Positions 1-12,517 are shown, counted from the stretch's first letter. The stretch: DNA of 64,000 nt from Colletotrichum lupini (GCF_023278565.1 NC_064682.1:1612001-1676000), one strand, 5' to 3'. Notes: a model not told the origin generated them from the sequence alone. Made by a program: numbers and translations.

Positions 1-2169
1 CCGATGGAAAAACTCTGTCGACATCCATCAAAGAAGGTCCTTTTGCGACTTGTCTTTCCCCAAAGAGAACTGAATATCGTGTAAGTCCGCTCACCAGCAG
101 CCAGCACCTCTTCAACTCGACCTTTTGTGTCCGCTTGACGTCGCTCTAGCCCAAGCATGGCTGGGCGTTGCTTCGCCATGGATGCAGAGAAAGGGCGCTT
201 GCAGCAATATTACAGATGCAAATTTTATTGCAATCTTACAACAAGGTATCGGGTACCAGGTCTATCGCGAGACTGTGGGTGATGGTCCGTGCACGCACAA
301 GTACCTCTGGATCCATTCCCAAGTCGAGGTACTTTGTCTACGCCTTCGGCTTTGCCCTCGCGACTCATGCATGTGTGAGCCCCATTGCCCCAAACCTCAG
401 GCCAAGGTTTTTCCTTTTTTTTTTTCTTCTTCCACACCCCAACCTCGTGCTTGCAGCTGCTGCTTGCTGGCGCTGCTTGCCAGGTGCTTGCTTTTCTATA
501 CGGTTTTAAGGCCGCATCTCGGCCTTGCGGGCCCTACCAAAGCTCCATCTGCGCTGCGACTCATGCAACTTCAAACATCAAACTCGTACTTTGTAAGTCC
601 GACAGCCTCGTTGGAACATGGAGGTGGCTCACCCTCACCCTCGAACTTGACACCACCACTCCCTGAGACTGTCACCGTATGTATCCTATTTCTGCCTCCA
701 TCGCGACGCCCAAGGTTTGGCTGCCCATCGCACTGCCAATTCTCCTCGCTTTGGGCAGCGTGCAGACCCCAGCAACTGACCTAGAGTTCCCAACTAAACG
801 TAAGAAACCAAACAAAACCCAAAGAGCTAGCTACACGACTCAATCAACTGGCACGCAAAGCACGCCATCAGACCGAGATTCAAAATAAAGATTCAAAAGA
901 ACGCTTGTCCGACTTGAAAGACTGCACTCCAGCCACTGAGACGGGCACTGAACCCGCATTCTTTTCACATTTGCAATGTGTCCCGTGGAAAAAAATCGTG
1001 GGCCTCCCCCCCTCCTCCCCCGTTCCAGCCTCGCCCAACGCATGGAGTTCATGAACCACAAGTGTCTCGCAAGTTCGCATCGCACCCTTGGTTGTCTCCG
1101 ATGTCGTTCCCTTCTCACCCCCTCCCACCTGGCCCCCCTCCCATTCCCGCATTCCGCCCGAGTCGGGGTCTACCTCCGATCGGGTGCCACTCCGCACAGT
1201 CGCAACTTGAGCACGACCTGGAAGAAATGTTATTTTTCCTGCAGGGACTCTCTCTCTGTCTCGCGATGTACGTGTCGACTTGATTCAGCAAAGGCCCCCC
1301 CTCCCTCCCTCCCTCCACCTTTCCCCTTCTCACGTGCGGGAAGTATATACTATCTCATCCATCCATACCCTCCATCGTCAAATCGCGAGCCGACGAGAAC
1401 GACGTCGCGACAGTAGGGACCCCTTGCCTTTTTTTCGCGCCCCTTGTCTTTCCAGAACTTCGACGTCGATGCAGGCAAGGGGACGCGTTGGGCATTCGTC
1501 TGATATGCCGCACACTGGGCACACACTGGACACACGCACACATGCACAATACACGCTCCAAGTCGGGGCCAGCTTGCCGGACCAGCCTGGATGGGAACAA
1601 TCGCGTGTGTCGTCATTCATATGTGCAAACTAAACTGCCCAGTGGGTGAGTAAGGTAAGGGTATCGTTGTATCCTTCTTTGCCGATGCGGACTGATAGGG
1701 ATATCCGTACTGCGTAGTCAGTTATTACTGCTGCTGCTGCTGCTGCTGGTTTGGATTGTTAGACGGTCTCTGCGCAATCACATGGCAAACTTTGACAATT
1801 TCTTTGTCATGATATTCTGCCTTTCACCCATTTTTGACCGGATATTCCGACTACGAATACAACCTCCACCCCAAGTGCGGTTACACAAAACCCCCCATTG
1901 ACACCGGTATTGTATTCGGGAAGGGGCCTCTATATGTTCAAAGCCCATGCTCTCGACACTCCCTTGCACATGTTGCCCCAACTCTTCCATCTCCCTCCGT
2001 CTTGAGCAATATCGTATAAAGATGTCCCCTGCTATGGTCCTTGGCTTGATCTGATGGGGAAAAAGATGTGACAGTCTTTTGTCCAGATCAGATGAGAGAA
2101 GGAACATGATTTTTCTATCCGGTAGTGAATACTCCCAGCCATCATGCTGATGGATATATAAAAGTAGTC
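1..2169. other. Intergenic, no supported gene
   Basis: Short open frames occur here, the longest being 219 codons at 125-784, but none has recognisable domains or plausible splice continuations and they overlap one another in several frames. The plus strand between about 1000 and 1450 is strongly pyrimidine-rich, as fungal promoters and leaders often are, yet no convincing coding region follows. The last few hundred bases should include the 3' UTR of the minus-strand ETF-QO gene. Confidence 0.5.
1728..1748. repeat. (CTG)7 trinucleotide microsatellite
   Basis: Seven perfect CTG units lie in non-coding sequence downstream of the ETF-QO gene. They are not inside any supported reading frame. Confidence 0.9.
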
Positions 2170-4315
2170 TCATGACATGTAGTACTTGGGACCCTCGCCA
2201 CCCTGCGGGACCTGCCAGTTGATATCCTGGTTTGGCGCCTTGATGTCGCACGTCTTGCAGTGGATGCAGCTACAAATGTAAAAAGTCAGTAAAGCGTCCT
2301 CTCGTGATAGGAGACCTGCAAAGGAAACGTACTTTTGCGCGTTGATCTGGAACCGCACCCCGAGCTCCTTGGTCTCGTCCTCAACATACTCATACACGCC
2401 CGCCGGACAGAACCGGTTCTCGACGCCCTTGAACTTGGGCCACGTCTCCCGCGTGTGCTTCTCCCAGTCCTTGACCTGCAGGTGCACCGGCTGGTCCTCC
2501 TCGTGGTTCGTGCCCGTGCGGCTGACGCTCGTGAGGATGTCAAACGAGATCTTGCCGTCCGGCTTGGCGTATTCAATCTTGGGGAACTTGTCCGCGCTGC
2601 CCGTCGCCGCGTGGTCCGGCGTCTTGTGCTTCAGCGTCCAGGGGACGCGACCTTTCAGGACGTACGCCTCGAGACCGGAGTAGGCGATGCCGCCGTACAG
2701 GCCCAGCGGGGTGTGGAATGAGGGGCGGAAGTTGCGGACTTCTTTGAGTTCTTTCCAGATGGAGGATTCGCGGAGCTTGTCTTCGTAGTCATATAGGAAG
2801 ACGGTGTCGCGCGGCTTCTCCTCGGCCTCCTCCCCCTCTCCCTCCTCCGCTATCGCGCTGCTGCTGGACGACGAGGAGAGTGCGTTGAAGGCGGCCTCGG
2901 CGGCGAGCATGCCCGACTTCATGGCGTTGTGCGTACCCTTGATCTTGGGCAGGTTCACGAATCCAGCCGAGTCACCAATCAGCGCGCCACCGGGGAACGC
3001 GCACTTTGGGATCGACTGGAACCCGCCCTCAATCAGAGCGCGCGCGCCGTATGTGAGGCACTTGCCACCCTCGAGGACCTCCTTGTACATGGGGTGGTGC
3101 TTCATCTTCTGGAACTCGCCGTAGGGCGAGACCCAGGGGTTCTCGTAGTCGAGCGCGACGACGAGGCCGATGCTCACCAGGTTGTCCCCGAAATGGTACA
3201 TCCAGCCGCCGCCGTACAGGTCCTTGGACAGCGGGTAGCCCATGGAGTGCGTGATGGATCCCTTTTGGAACTTTTCCGGCTGCACCTCCCACACCTCCTT
3301 GATTCCCAGCGCGTACGTCTGGTGCTGGCTATCGCGGCGCAGGTCGAATTTCTTAATGACCTGCTTGCTCAAGCTGCCGTGACACCCCTCGGCAAAGAGC
3401 GTGCAGCGCGCGTGGAACTCCATGCCGCGCTCAAACGCGTCCTTTGGCTTCCCATCGCGGCCGATACCGAGGTCGTTTGTCGCGACGCCCTTTACGCTGC
3501 CGTCAACCTCGTTGTAGAGCACCTCGGAGGCGGCGAAACCAGGGTACACCTCGACGCCGAGCTCCTCGGCGCGGTCGCCTAGCCACTTTGTGAACTGGTT
3601 GAGCGAGACAATGTAGTTCCCGTCGTTGTGCATCTGCGGCGGGGTCGGTAAGGGGATCGCGACCGACTTTGTGAGGAAGCGCATGCGGTCACCGCCGGCG
3701 GGCGTGGCGTACTCGAAGCGGTCCGGGTTGTCCTCGGACAGCCAGTCCGGGATGAGCTCGTCAATGGCCGTAGGCTGGATGACGGCGCCCGAGAGAATGT
3801 GGGCGCCCATCTCGCCGGCCTTTTCGAGGAGGAGGACGCGGAAGTCTTCGTTGCCGGCTTCGTTGGCGAGCTGCTTGAGTCGGATCGCGGCGCTGAGACC
3901 GGCGGGGCCTGGAGCGTTGAAGGCATTGTCAGCTCAATTGGGATCCAGACACAAAATGTATAGCACGAGGGCGTGGGGGGTGGAATGGTTCCGTACCGCC
4001 GCCTACAATGACAACATCGACCTCATCTGCTTCACGCTCAATCGTTGCCGGATCGAATTCGTCGTCCTCATTGCTTCGTCGTGTCCTACTCGTCGTGAAA
4101 GTGCGTGCGCCAAGAGGCCTGAAGATCGTAACGCCCGCAGAGCCCCGTGTAGATGGTATCCTGCCAGTCGTGCTTCTTGACTGGGTTGTTGAGCTGGTGG
4201 TAGCCGTGGTGGCGAGTCCTGCTTGAGCGGGACGTGTAGCCCGAAATCGACACCTTGAGAGGTTGCGCGTGCTGCGCTGAAGACTCCTCGCGAGAGGTGA
4301 CGCCGAGGTATTCAT
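2170..4315 (-). CDS. Electron transfer flavoprotein-ubiquinone oxidoreductase, mitochondrial
   Basis: Passes electrons from reduced ETF (fatty-acid beta-oxidation, amino-acid catabolism) to ubiquinone at the inner mitochondrial membrane. Three exons: 4315-3997, 3908-2333 and 2269-2170, with introns 3909-3996 (GTACGG...CCAG) and 2270-2332 (GTACGT...TGTAG); total 664 aa. Residues 1 to about 90 are Arg/Ser/Thr-rich, fitting a mitochondrial presequence. The FAD dinucleotide-binding motif VDVVIVGGGPAGLSAA begins near residue 99 and is split by intron 1. The C-terminal 4Fe-4S ligands are Cys607 and the CxxCxxC at 633/636/639; the last three appear only when intron 2 is removed. A Ser-run plus acidic stretch (ALSSSSSSSAIAEEGEGEE) is a lineage-specific loop. 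The ATG at 4315 has a good context (CCAAGATGA). The first-exon frame upstream of the FAD motif is less certain than the rest. Confidence 0.95.
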
Positions 4316-4483
4316 CTTGGCTACGGAAATATGTGCGCGAGCGTATGTGTATGCTTTAGTTGATCGTGTCGTAGATCGGGATTGTCCCTTTCTAGTGAAC
4401 CGGACTACCACAAGGAACGTCCAAGTCGGCGTGGGCGTGGTTTCGCTCCGTTCGGTTCCCTCGTGCGCTTTGAGAGAGGGAAG

Positions 4484-4489
4484 CCGAGG
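4484..4489. promoter_or_regulatory. CCGAGG hexamer, possible fatty-acid response element
   Basis: CCGAGG (CCTCGG on the gene strand) lies about 170 bp upstream of the ETF-QO start. CCTCGG is the known core bound by the FarA/FarB/Ctf1 Zn2Cys6 regulators of fatty-acid catabolism in filamentous fungi. A six-base match alone is weak evidence. Confidence 0.3.
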
Positions 4490-4861
4490 GAAAGCTAGTG
4501 ACGCGGGCGCAATTGGTGTTTCTCTCACTCGACCAAGTCACTCTGTGGTTCGTCAATTAGGCAGTGGTGTGTGGTTGAAGTCTAGCAGCGGAACCTAGAG
4601 AAACAAGGAAAGAAAAATGGCGGCGGATCTTTTTCAATTACAGTAGACGGCACACTGGGGATCTTGACGAGCTTCGTTCCCTCCCCCCGTCTCTAATACG
4701 TAATGCGAGGGGTGGTCAAAATGCTTGTAACTTGCCGCCCACCAGCTCGGGCCCTGTGGTTTCCTGTGGGTGGTGATAGCCGAGAGAAACCGGTCGATGG
4801 TGTTTGGACTCGGTTAGTACTTGCACAATACAGCCATTTGTAGCTCAACCAACAGGTAGAC

Positions 4862-4867
4862 CCTCGG
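4862..4867. promoter_or_regulatory. CCTCGG hexamer, possible fatty-acid response element
   Basis: Second copy of the FarA/FarB-type core, about 550 bp upstream of the ETF-QO start and within the ETF-QO/GH92 intergenic region. Same caveat as for the proximal copy. Confidence 0.25.
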
Positions 4868-5263
4868 TATCCTTGGATGCTCTTTTTACAGCTGAAAGGT
4901 ACCTGCGTATCAATGGCCGGGAGAAGCCGAGTGACTTCAAGCAGGTCAAGTAACCGTCGGACGCTGCAAAGAGTTTAACGTCTGGGGCGCCGAGCTGCAA
5001 CCGTCCAATCACCGTCTGCAAATTTCAAATGTGAGCTGGGTCCCTCCGATGTCGTTTCGGCTGCAGGGGCAGCTGTTGCCGTCGGCGTAGCCTTCATTTT
5101 GGCCGAACACAGAATGTTTAACACTAATAATTGCGAAGTTGAGAACAAGACATTTGTGGGTGCATTCACTCTATACAATTTTATATAGTTACTGGGCACA
5201 GCCAGGCCATGCTCACATGACTCTAATGACGCTGTCGTTTTGTTTATACACCTTCAAGCGCTA

Positions 5264-8057
5264 TCAACCTTGGGTTCGAGTCGGCGCTATTGTCTTTGGT
5301 GTCGCTGCATAGCTGGGAGGCACATCTTCCTCTCTGGTACCCCAATCACTCTCCTTCGTGCCGACGGTCAGCTCCAACACACCGCCGTGGTAGAAGAACT
5401 CGTGGTTTATCCAATTCTTCGTGTACGGTTTTCCGTTCAGGGTGGCGCTTTGAATGTAGATACCCTCGGCTAGTTGTTTGTCATCCTTTGCGACCTTTCG
5501 GATAACAGCGGGCTTAGGACCCCGGCTCTTGAGCCGCACCTCGGGGAAGAATGGCGGGATGACGAGGTACACGTCCTGCCCCGCGACGGGGAAGAACCCC
5601 ATCATGGCAAGCGCACTGAAAGCGCCCATTGCACAGTCATCATTGCCAGGGATGCCGTTGATCGTGGCGTTGAACTGCGAAGGAATGTAGCCCCGTGTGG
5701 TGCGCGAGCTGAGGCCGGGTCTACCCGCATAATGGAACTGGAACACCGTAAGGAACGCCTGTTCGTTGCCCATGTAGACAATGTTGCCGCTGTGGTAGTA
5801 TTCGAGCCTGTCGACAAACGCATCCCGACCTCCCATCAGCTTGATCAAAGTTGCCATATCCTGCGGTGCGAAGAACGAGTACAGCCAGGGTGAGCCCTCG
5901 TATGTCGCCTGGGCAGTGTCGAAGTAGCAGAGATGCTGTTCGGTATTGGGCGAACAGACACGCGTGTTCTGGTACGTAAACGAGCCATTCATCAACTTCG
6001 GCATCAGGAATCCCATGTACTTCGTCCTCTCGATCTCCTTCTTGTCCTTGTCTTGGATGATGTCCTCTTGGGCCGGATTCCAGAGGTCCTGCCAGTTTGC
6101 GCTGCGCTGCATGTATTTCTCAAAATCTTCTTTGTGGCCGAGTCCCTGGGCCATCTCGGCGATGCAGAAATCGTCGTACGCGTACTCAACGGTCCGAGAA
6201 ATAGACCTGCTGTGTGGTCCGGTCGATACTTTGTCCATATGATCCTGTGCGATGTATCCCAGACCAAACCAGCTTTGCAGATTGCCGCGGCCTTCGACGC
6301 CATAGTGCTGCGGGGCCACTGAAGAATTCATGTTAAAGACTGTTTCGTTGTAGGAATCCTAATCACATACCTTCGGCATCAGAGACCACAGCCTCATATG
6401 CGGTCTTCCAGTCAACCCCGTTGGTTATGTTCTTTAAGTATGCGTCTGCGATCACGATATCCGCGTTCGATCCTCCTTGGCTAAACCCCTTGCAGAAAGA
6501 CATTCTGCAGTCTGGAAGCTTGCCAACAAATCTGAAGATATCTAGCAGTGTTCGTACCATCTGTGTCTGAGCTTCAGGGTCTATGATCGTCAGAAGTGGA
6601 TGCTGTGCTCGGAATGAGTCCCAGATGCAGTAGAACGAGTCAAAGTACGGTTCGGACGACTCCCACAACGGGTTTTCGCCAGTGTAGTTCTGCGGTGACA
6701 GCAGACTCCGATATAGACCCGACCAGAAAACAGTCTTCATGTCTTCACTGACGCCTTCCGTGCTAACACCCACCGTTGAGAGCTTTTCAGCCCAAGTCGA
6801 TTCCGCAGCACGCACGCTACCGTCAAAGTCGAATTTGGGGATATCCTTTTCGGCATTCTCGCAGGCTTTGTTGACAGAGATAAAAGACAGGCCGACTCTG
6901 GCGAGGATCTGGTTATTTGTGGGACGCTCAAATTGCAGCCACGCGCCAGCGGCGCCGGTAGGGTTGTGAATGCCACGCGTGAACTCGGCTAGATATTTGT
7001 CTGTCACGCGCGGGTTGTCTCCCTCGAAGACGCCAGATTTCCGAATAGGGGCGCCCTGGAAGTCGGCGCAAAAAAACGCTCTGTAGCTGCCCTGACCGAA
7101 AGAGGGTCTGAAGGTGCCGTCACCAACGACGCGGCCAGACTCGTACACTTGAATGCCTCCGCTCGATCTGCTCTGGGCAATGTCCGTGAGGTCAATGAGA
7201 ATTAGAGGGCTACTCACGACTTCAACCGTGTTGAGGTCCGCTGCGTTTTCGTAAGATACGGTATCGTTTGGTGAGAAGTTGAAGCGGAAGAGAGTTGTCC
7301 GTTCCCCTGCCGTCATCTCGGCGCCAACAGTATTGGAGATATTGACAGCAAAGTAGCCTGGACGGGCCACGACAGAGTTGTTTACGCGCCAGAGGCTTCG
7401 TGATTCTGTTGTGAAGTTGCAGGCCATGTAATCATCATTGGGGCATCCAGGATGAGGGAATAGAGGGAAATTGCCTAGAGAAGGTGACTGTTCGAACGTA
7501 AGTAAGACGACATAGAGTTGGGCCGATAGAATGAGTAATTCTTACACCTCCGGTTCCTGTTTAGATCAATCAGCATTGTGATCAGATAAACAGATGTTGT
7601 GGTGACGTACCAGAGTCATGTAAATGGGAGAAGCCGGTAATTTTGGAGTTGTCAGATACCCAGCCAGCCGCATTCTCGGCTCTGGAGTCCGTGTCTGCAC
7701 AGGCTTTGGCCATTCCTAGTGGAAATGTCAGAAAAAGTTGTGCGCCGTGATCAAAGATGCCGTACCACTCACCATACGGTAATGATGCACCGGGAAACAC
7801 ATGGCCTGATGTTTCGTCAGATGTATACCAGAGTATATTAGGCAACCCGACTGACCTCCGTTGGTGGTTCCGATTAACGGATTAACGTATCTCAGTACGG
7901 CTCGCTGTGCTCTGAAATCGGACTTGGTGCTGATTAGGTTGATGAAGCCTCGTGTTCCGGAGAGAGGCCACCATAGGACCAAACAGATGACAACAGCAGC
8001 GAATACCGCCAGTCGAACAGGTCGGGACAGACCGATGGCTGGGACGAGGAGGGCCAT
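5264..8057 (-). CDS. Glycoside hydrolase family 92 alpha-mannosidase
   Basis: GH92 enzymes are Ca2+-dependent inverting exo-alpha-mannosidases that trim alpha-1,2 and related mannosides from N-glycans or mannan. Six exons: 8057-7856, 7805-7773, 7715-7611, 7556-7546, 7487-6371 and 6318-5264; introns of 50, 57, 54, 58 and 52 nt; 840 aa. The joins restore the family N-terminus YVNPLIGTTNGG-HVFPGASLPYG-MAKA and FSHLHDSGTGGSPSLGN. The C-terminal half has the family signature IPGNDDCAMGAFSALAMMGF. Exon 4 is only 11 nt (GAACCGGAGGT), supplying the Thr-Gly-Gly of the conserved DSGTGG. Residues 15-32 (LAVFAAVVICLVLWW) form a hydrophobic segment, a type II signal anchor or uncleaved signal, so the enzyme likely acts in the secretory pathway or at the surface. 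A second exo-mannosidase, GH125, diverges from the shared upstream region. Confidence 0.95.
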
Positions 8058-10680
8058 CTTGGACTGGAGTCAAAGGTCGCCGTTCGATTAATGACCAGCA
8101 GCCACCAGATGCCCTTAGATCAAGAGTTGAAATAGTTGAACAGAACTTCTGCCCATCAGAATGCCTCCAGGGCCGGACGAAGACTAGCTCGCCGAAGTGA
8201 TTTTCTGCTTATGCGGTCATGGGGATGTGACCTCAACAAAAATCTGGCGATGAGTTAGTGCATGTCGGTGAGGACTGCCCGGATCACACCAAACCAAAAG
8301 AATTGTAATTGTCGATAAAAGTGGTGGAAGTTGAAAGTTGACGATGAAGAAGTCAGAGCTGCAAACTAAGTGGAGACGGCTCCTAAAGGTAGACCAAGGG
8401 GATAGTCGAGTGTCTCTGGCCTGACGAATGTACGGATAGCTGGTTGGAGCTTGGTAGGGATGGATGACATTCCTTGGTATGCGATACAACTTGATTCGGA
8501 AAGTGACGACTGACGAAATGAACAACAATTCCAACTTCAGCTGAAGTCAGAAGTCAGGCAAGTCTCGGCAGCTCGTGCTTCGCTCCGTCCCTTTGGTTCG
8601 AAGCGGATTCATGCAGCAAGTGCGAACGATAATGATGAGATTTCGAACAGTTAAGCTCGAAGTTTCAAGGCACATGCCGCGGAAGGGGTAACAGGACACA
8701 TGTTGAGAGACATGTGGGCAGGCAGTCCTTGTTTAAGAAGCCCTCCGCTACTTAGTTTCGTCCATGGCAATTCACCCGATGGGATGGATGGATGGGGGCA
8801 AACAAGGGTTCTATTTTTTTTCTTCCCCTACGAATACCGTATTACTCCATGTCTTTCCGCCTCCTGAAGTGTCTCGCTCTGGAGCCACCAGCCCAAAACG
8901 GTAACCTTGTCGACGCCAATACGCAGTAGAGTAGCTGGACCACCAATTGACTTGATGGATCGTCTGCAGCTGGCCGGCCCTTTTCTGAGATGGCGATACC
9001 TATTGCCTTGGGGATACAAGCTTGGCACCCATTTGGATTGCGGAATCTCTGCTCCAAAGTCCCAGTGCGGCTAGGGCCGAGGGGGGAAATAGGTCATGTA
9101 GGTGTCGAAATCTGGCCCGAATAGCGTACCATGTCGTGTCTGCAGGATGAAGCGACGCCAAATCAAGCAGGTCTGACGGGCTGATGAGCTGAGGTAGCAC
9201 AGCTGCAGAGCCTGATCAGTGATGGGGGCCGCGTTGCAGTAACCTTGCCTTGAGCTGGTTGAATTACCAACCTGGTCGTCACAAATAAGGTTAAATGTTA
9301 GTGCAGTTTGTGCCGAGTCGCCGAGTCAGCCGTCCACAAGCCATTTCTCACAGTAACGCCGCCAGAAATACTTCTAATACAAGTAGTGTAGAACACTCTG
9401 TGACTCCGTCTCCAAGACAAAGAGCCACGTGCTCCGAGTTGGCCCCTTCCACAACGCACCGTTTCTTGTGATCATCTTCTTCTTTTTTCCCTGCTCTCTT
9501 CATCGGCATGCCTTCATTCTCACACTGACGCTCCGTGGTCCAGGGCGTAGTCCGATTTTCTGTAACGGTCGGGTCCATTATAGCGCAAAGTTTCTCGTTT
9601 GCTGGCCTCGTCACATATCCTGCGACTACCTCAGAAGCCGCGCATAGATCATCCCGACTTGGCTCTGGTTTCCAGTGGAAAGTCCAAGCGGACTCTTATC
9701 CGCGCTCAGTTCCACCACGAGCACATTCTACCCAAGATACATCAACAGAAAGCTTCTGGAACATGTCTTCGCAGCAAATTTTGTTCGAGCAGTCCGGTCC
9801 GACAGCGCGGTGGACCTCTCTCCCCCACCCATCCATCTCATACAATGCATACTGCGTCTTCCTTCATCGGAGGATACCTGCCTGCGAACCACCACCACTA
9901 TGCACGGCGCCGAGTGGCTGCCGCTGGGCTAACGTTACCGTCTCTTAGCTGGAGATCCAACAGCTGCATCAAGGCGGAGAACCCTGTTCCTCCATCCTGC
10001 CATCCTGGCTCCAACTGCCTCGATTCATTCTTGACCTCTCCCACCGGCTATTCTGGAAGCTTGAGTCGGGGACAATCCTTGTCTCTCAAGAAGCGTCAGG
10101 GTCCCATCAGCGTTTGAGAGCCAGCTCATACCGACCATGCCTATCTATTCCCACTGCCTTGTTGAAGCTCGCCGACGCATTCAAAACACAATTCGTGGCC
10201 TGAGCTTCGTGGACAGTCTGGGCTGCTCGATGCTAAAACGTCGCGGAAGCCCATGGACTCTCTTTCACAGACTTGAGCGTTGGTTTACTTCAACCTACCC
10301 ACCTCACCCGGAATATCTTCTTCGTCCTGGTCTTTTCCCCATTCTCGTCCCCCACTTTGACGTACTGGCAGACTTGCGGTGGGCACACTAACAAGCAAAA
10401 CGACATCATTTCCTCCTGCAATACGACAACGTTCTCTCATTAGTCTCCATATACAACGTTTCCTCCCCCGCATCTTGATCATCTCCCCCGCTCATCATCC
10501 AAGGTCACGCGAACTGTAGTTCATCCTTGGATCAGAGGAACATGAGGACCCGGACAGGCACTTGACCAACCCCTCTCCGGCTCTTTTTATAATGATGCCC
10601 TGTCCGCCGAGGGCCAGGCATCGCGACGTCCGGCGGTCGTGACCGCAACCTCGTTGGAAAAACACCTTTCCATAGTCATC
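8058..10680. other. Divergent intergenic region between GH92 and GH125
   Basis: 2.6 kb separating the two divergent mannosidase genes. Open frames occur on both strands (the largest 172 codons at 9599-10117), but they overlap each other, lack recognisable domains and are Ser/Pro/His-rich in the way of random frames. It must hold both promoters. No RNA gene was recognised. Confidence 0.5.
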
Positions 10681-12517
10681 ATGGCCCTCTTATACGGCCT
10701 CGCCTTCGCCGGCCTGGCGGCAGCTAATCTCAGACCCAACTGTCCTCACTTCACCGACTACGCGGCAACGCTTCACGAACCCTTCTCAGAAGGCGTCCAT
10801 AAGCTAGCCTACCAGCGTCCCCCGCCAGAATGCCGCACGGCCAGTTATCCCGAGGTCGAGAAGACCATCACCGAGATGAAGGCTCTCGTCAAAGATCCGG
10901 ACCTCTATCGTCTCTTTGAGAACACGTTCCCGAATACTCTTGACACTACCGTCGCTTGGACCGGTGCTGCCGAAGATAATGCAGACGAGGAGCTCAGCTT
11001 CATCATCACCGGCGACATCAACGCCGAGTGGCTCCGGGACAGCAGTAATCAGTTGCAGAGCTACCGCTCTCTACTTACACGCAACTCCTCGGCCGGTTCC
11101 CTCGCTGCTCTATACCGCGGCGCAATTAACCTCCAAGCTCGCTACGTCCGCTTTGCCCCTCACTGCAATGCCTTCCAACCACCAGCGGAATCCGAAATAG
11201 CCCCCACAGACAACGAGGCCGGCGGCGCGTCAGATCACATCTACCCTCAGTACCCGACCTACTCCTTCTTCGAGTGCAAGTACGTGGACCCCCCCCCCCC
11301 CCCTCTGTCCCGGCCCGTCCCTCAGATCCTCGAAGCCCCGTCCAACTAACACGACACATCAAGATACGAGCTAGACTCCCTCGCCGCCTTTCTCCAGCTC
11401 TCCCACGACTACCACGCCGCCACGGCGGACAAGGACTTCTTCGCCCGCTTCAACTGGTCCAAAGCCGTCGCCGTCCTCCTCAACACCACAGACGCCCTCC
11501 GCACGGGAACCTACGCCGCAGACGGCACCCTCAACCCCTCCCCGGCCCTCTTCGAGCGCCGCGCCGTCTCCGCCTCCGAAACCTTGTCCAACAGCGGCAA
11601 CGGCGCCCCGACCCAGGCCGGCACGGGAATGGTCCGCAGCTTCTTCCGCCCCAGCGACGACAGCTGCATCTACCAGCTCTTCGTCCCGGCCAACATGATG
11701 TTCGCGCGCTACCTCAACTCGTGCGCCGAGATCATGGACGGCATCGACGCCGGCCTCGCCGAACGCATGAGGGAGTCGGCTAAAGTCGTCCGCGAGGGCA
11801 TCGAGGCGCACGGGAAGACGACGCACCCCAAGTTTGGCGAGATTTACTCGTACGAAGTCGACGGCTTCGGTAGCCACAATATCATGGTCGGTCCCTCCTC
11901 CCAACCTCACTTACCACCCCCCCCCCCCTCAAAAACGCCTTTCTTTGCATTCATCTAATACACAACCCCAGGACGACGCCAACATCCCCTCCCTCCTCTC
12001 CGCCCCTCACTACGGCTACCTCTCCGCCTCGGACCCAATCTACCAAAACACCCGCCGCTTCGTCCTCTCCACCTCGAATCCCTACCAGATGCGCGGCCCC
12101 GTCCTCAACGCCACCGGCGGCCCCCACATCGGCCCGGGAAACGCCTGGCCCATGGCCCTCATCGCCCAGCTCATGACCTCGGACGACGACGACGAGATCG
12201 CCGGCGGTCTGCGCCAGCTCGTCGCCTCCACCGATCGTCTAGGCCTCATTCACGAGTCTGTGAACAGTCACGACGCTTCCAAGTGGACTAGATCATGGTG
12301 CGTGATTTGTGTTTTTTGTTGTTGTTTTTTCTTTTTCGCTGCGAAAAAGTCGTGGCAAAAACGCTGCGCTTATGCTCCCTCACCCTACCCCGATATAGGA
12401 CTGGGATTTTGCTAACGAGGTATCTGTAGGTTCGCATGGGCGAATGGTCTCTTTGGACAGATGATGCTGGATCTGAGAGAGAGGAAGCCGCATCTTCTTG
12501 AGAGAAGTTATCAGTAG
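10681..12517 (+). CDS. Glycoside hydrolase family 125 exo-alpha-1,6-mannosidase (Mug157-like)
   Basis: GH125 enzymes are metal-independent exo-alpha-1,6-mannosidases. Four exons: 10681-11279, 11364-11886, 11972-12297 and 12430-12517; introns 84, 85 and 132 nt; 511 aa. The start is the ATG at 10681 in a TCATCATGG context, giving a hydrophobic N-terminus ([15 protein letters not shown]) typical of a secretion signal; an in-frame GTG at 10639 is not needed. Family motifs visible are [18 protein letters not shown], then [13 protein letters not shown] across intron 1, [15 protein letters not shown] across intron 2, [17 protein letters not shown], and [16 protein letters not shown] across intron 3. 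Donors of introns 1 and 2 are followed by runs of 15 and 12 C, and the intron 2 donor GTCGGT is weak. GH92 lies divergently upstream, so the two could act on the same mannan or N-glycan. Confidence 0.93.
11289..11303 (+). repeat. C15 homopolymer next to GH125 intron 1 donor
   Basis: Fifteen consecutive C bases start nine bases inside intron 1. A similar C12 run is at 11917-11928 in intron 2. Both are length-unstable sequences and sequencing-error prone. Confidence 0.9.

Larger units (their letters stand above)
4316..5263. other. Intergenic between ETF-QO 5' end and GH92 3' end
   Basis: Upstream sequence of ETF-QO and 3' flank of the GH92 gene, both transcribed leftward. A 74-codon minus-strand frame at 4975-5199 has no recognisable features and is not called. 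Confidence 0.5.

Noticed and set aside
485..520. U2-like word (CATCTCGGCCTTGCGG)
   Set aside because: The diagnostic branch-recognition region GTAGTATCTG does not follow.
4080..4200. Possible extra frame change in the ETF-QO first exon (alternative frame reads LNNPVKKHDWQDTIY)
   Set aside because: The called frame runs without interruption from the ATG to the FAD motif and ends in a typical presequence (ARTFTTSRTRR) and acidic linker, so no intron or frameshift is needed. The alternative frame stops shortly after.
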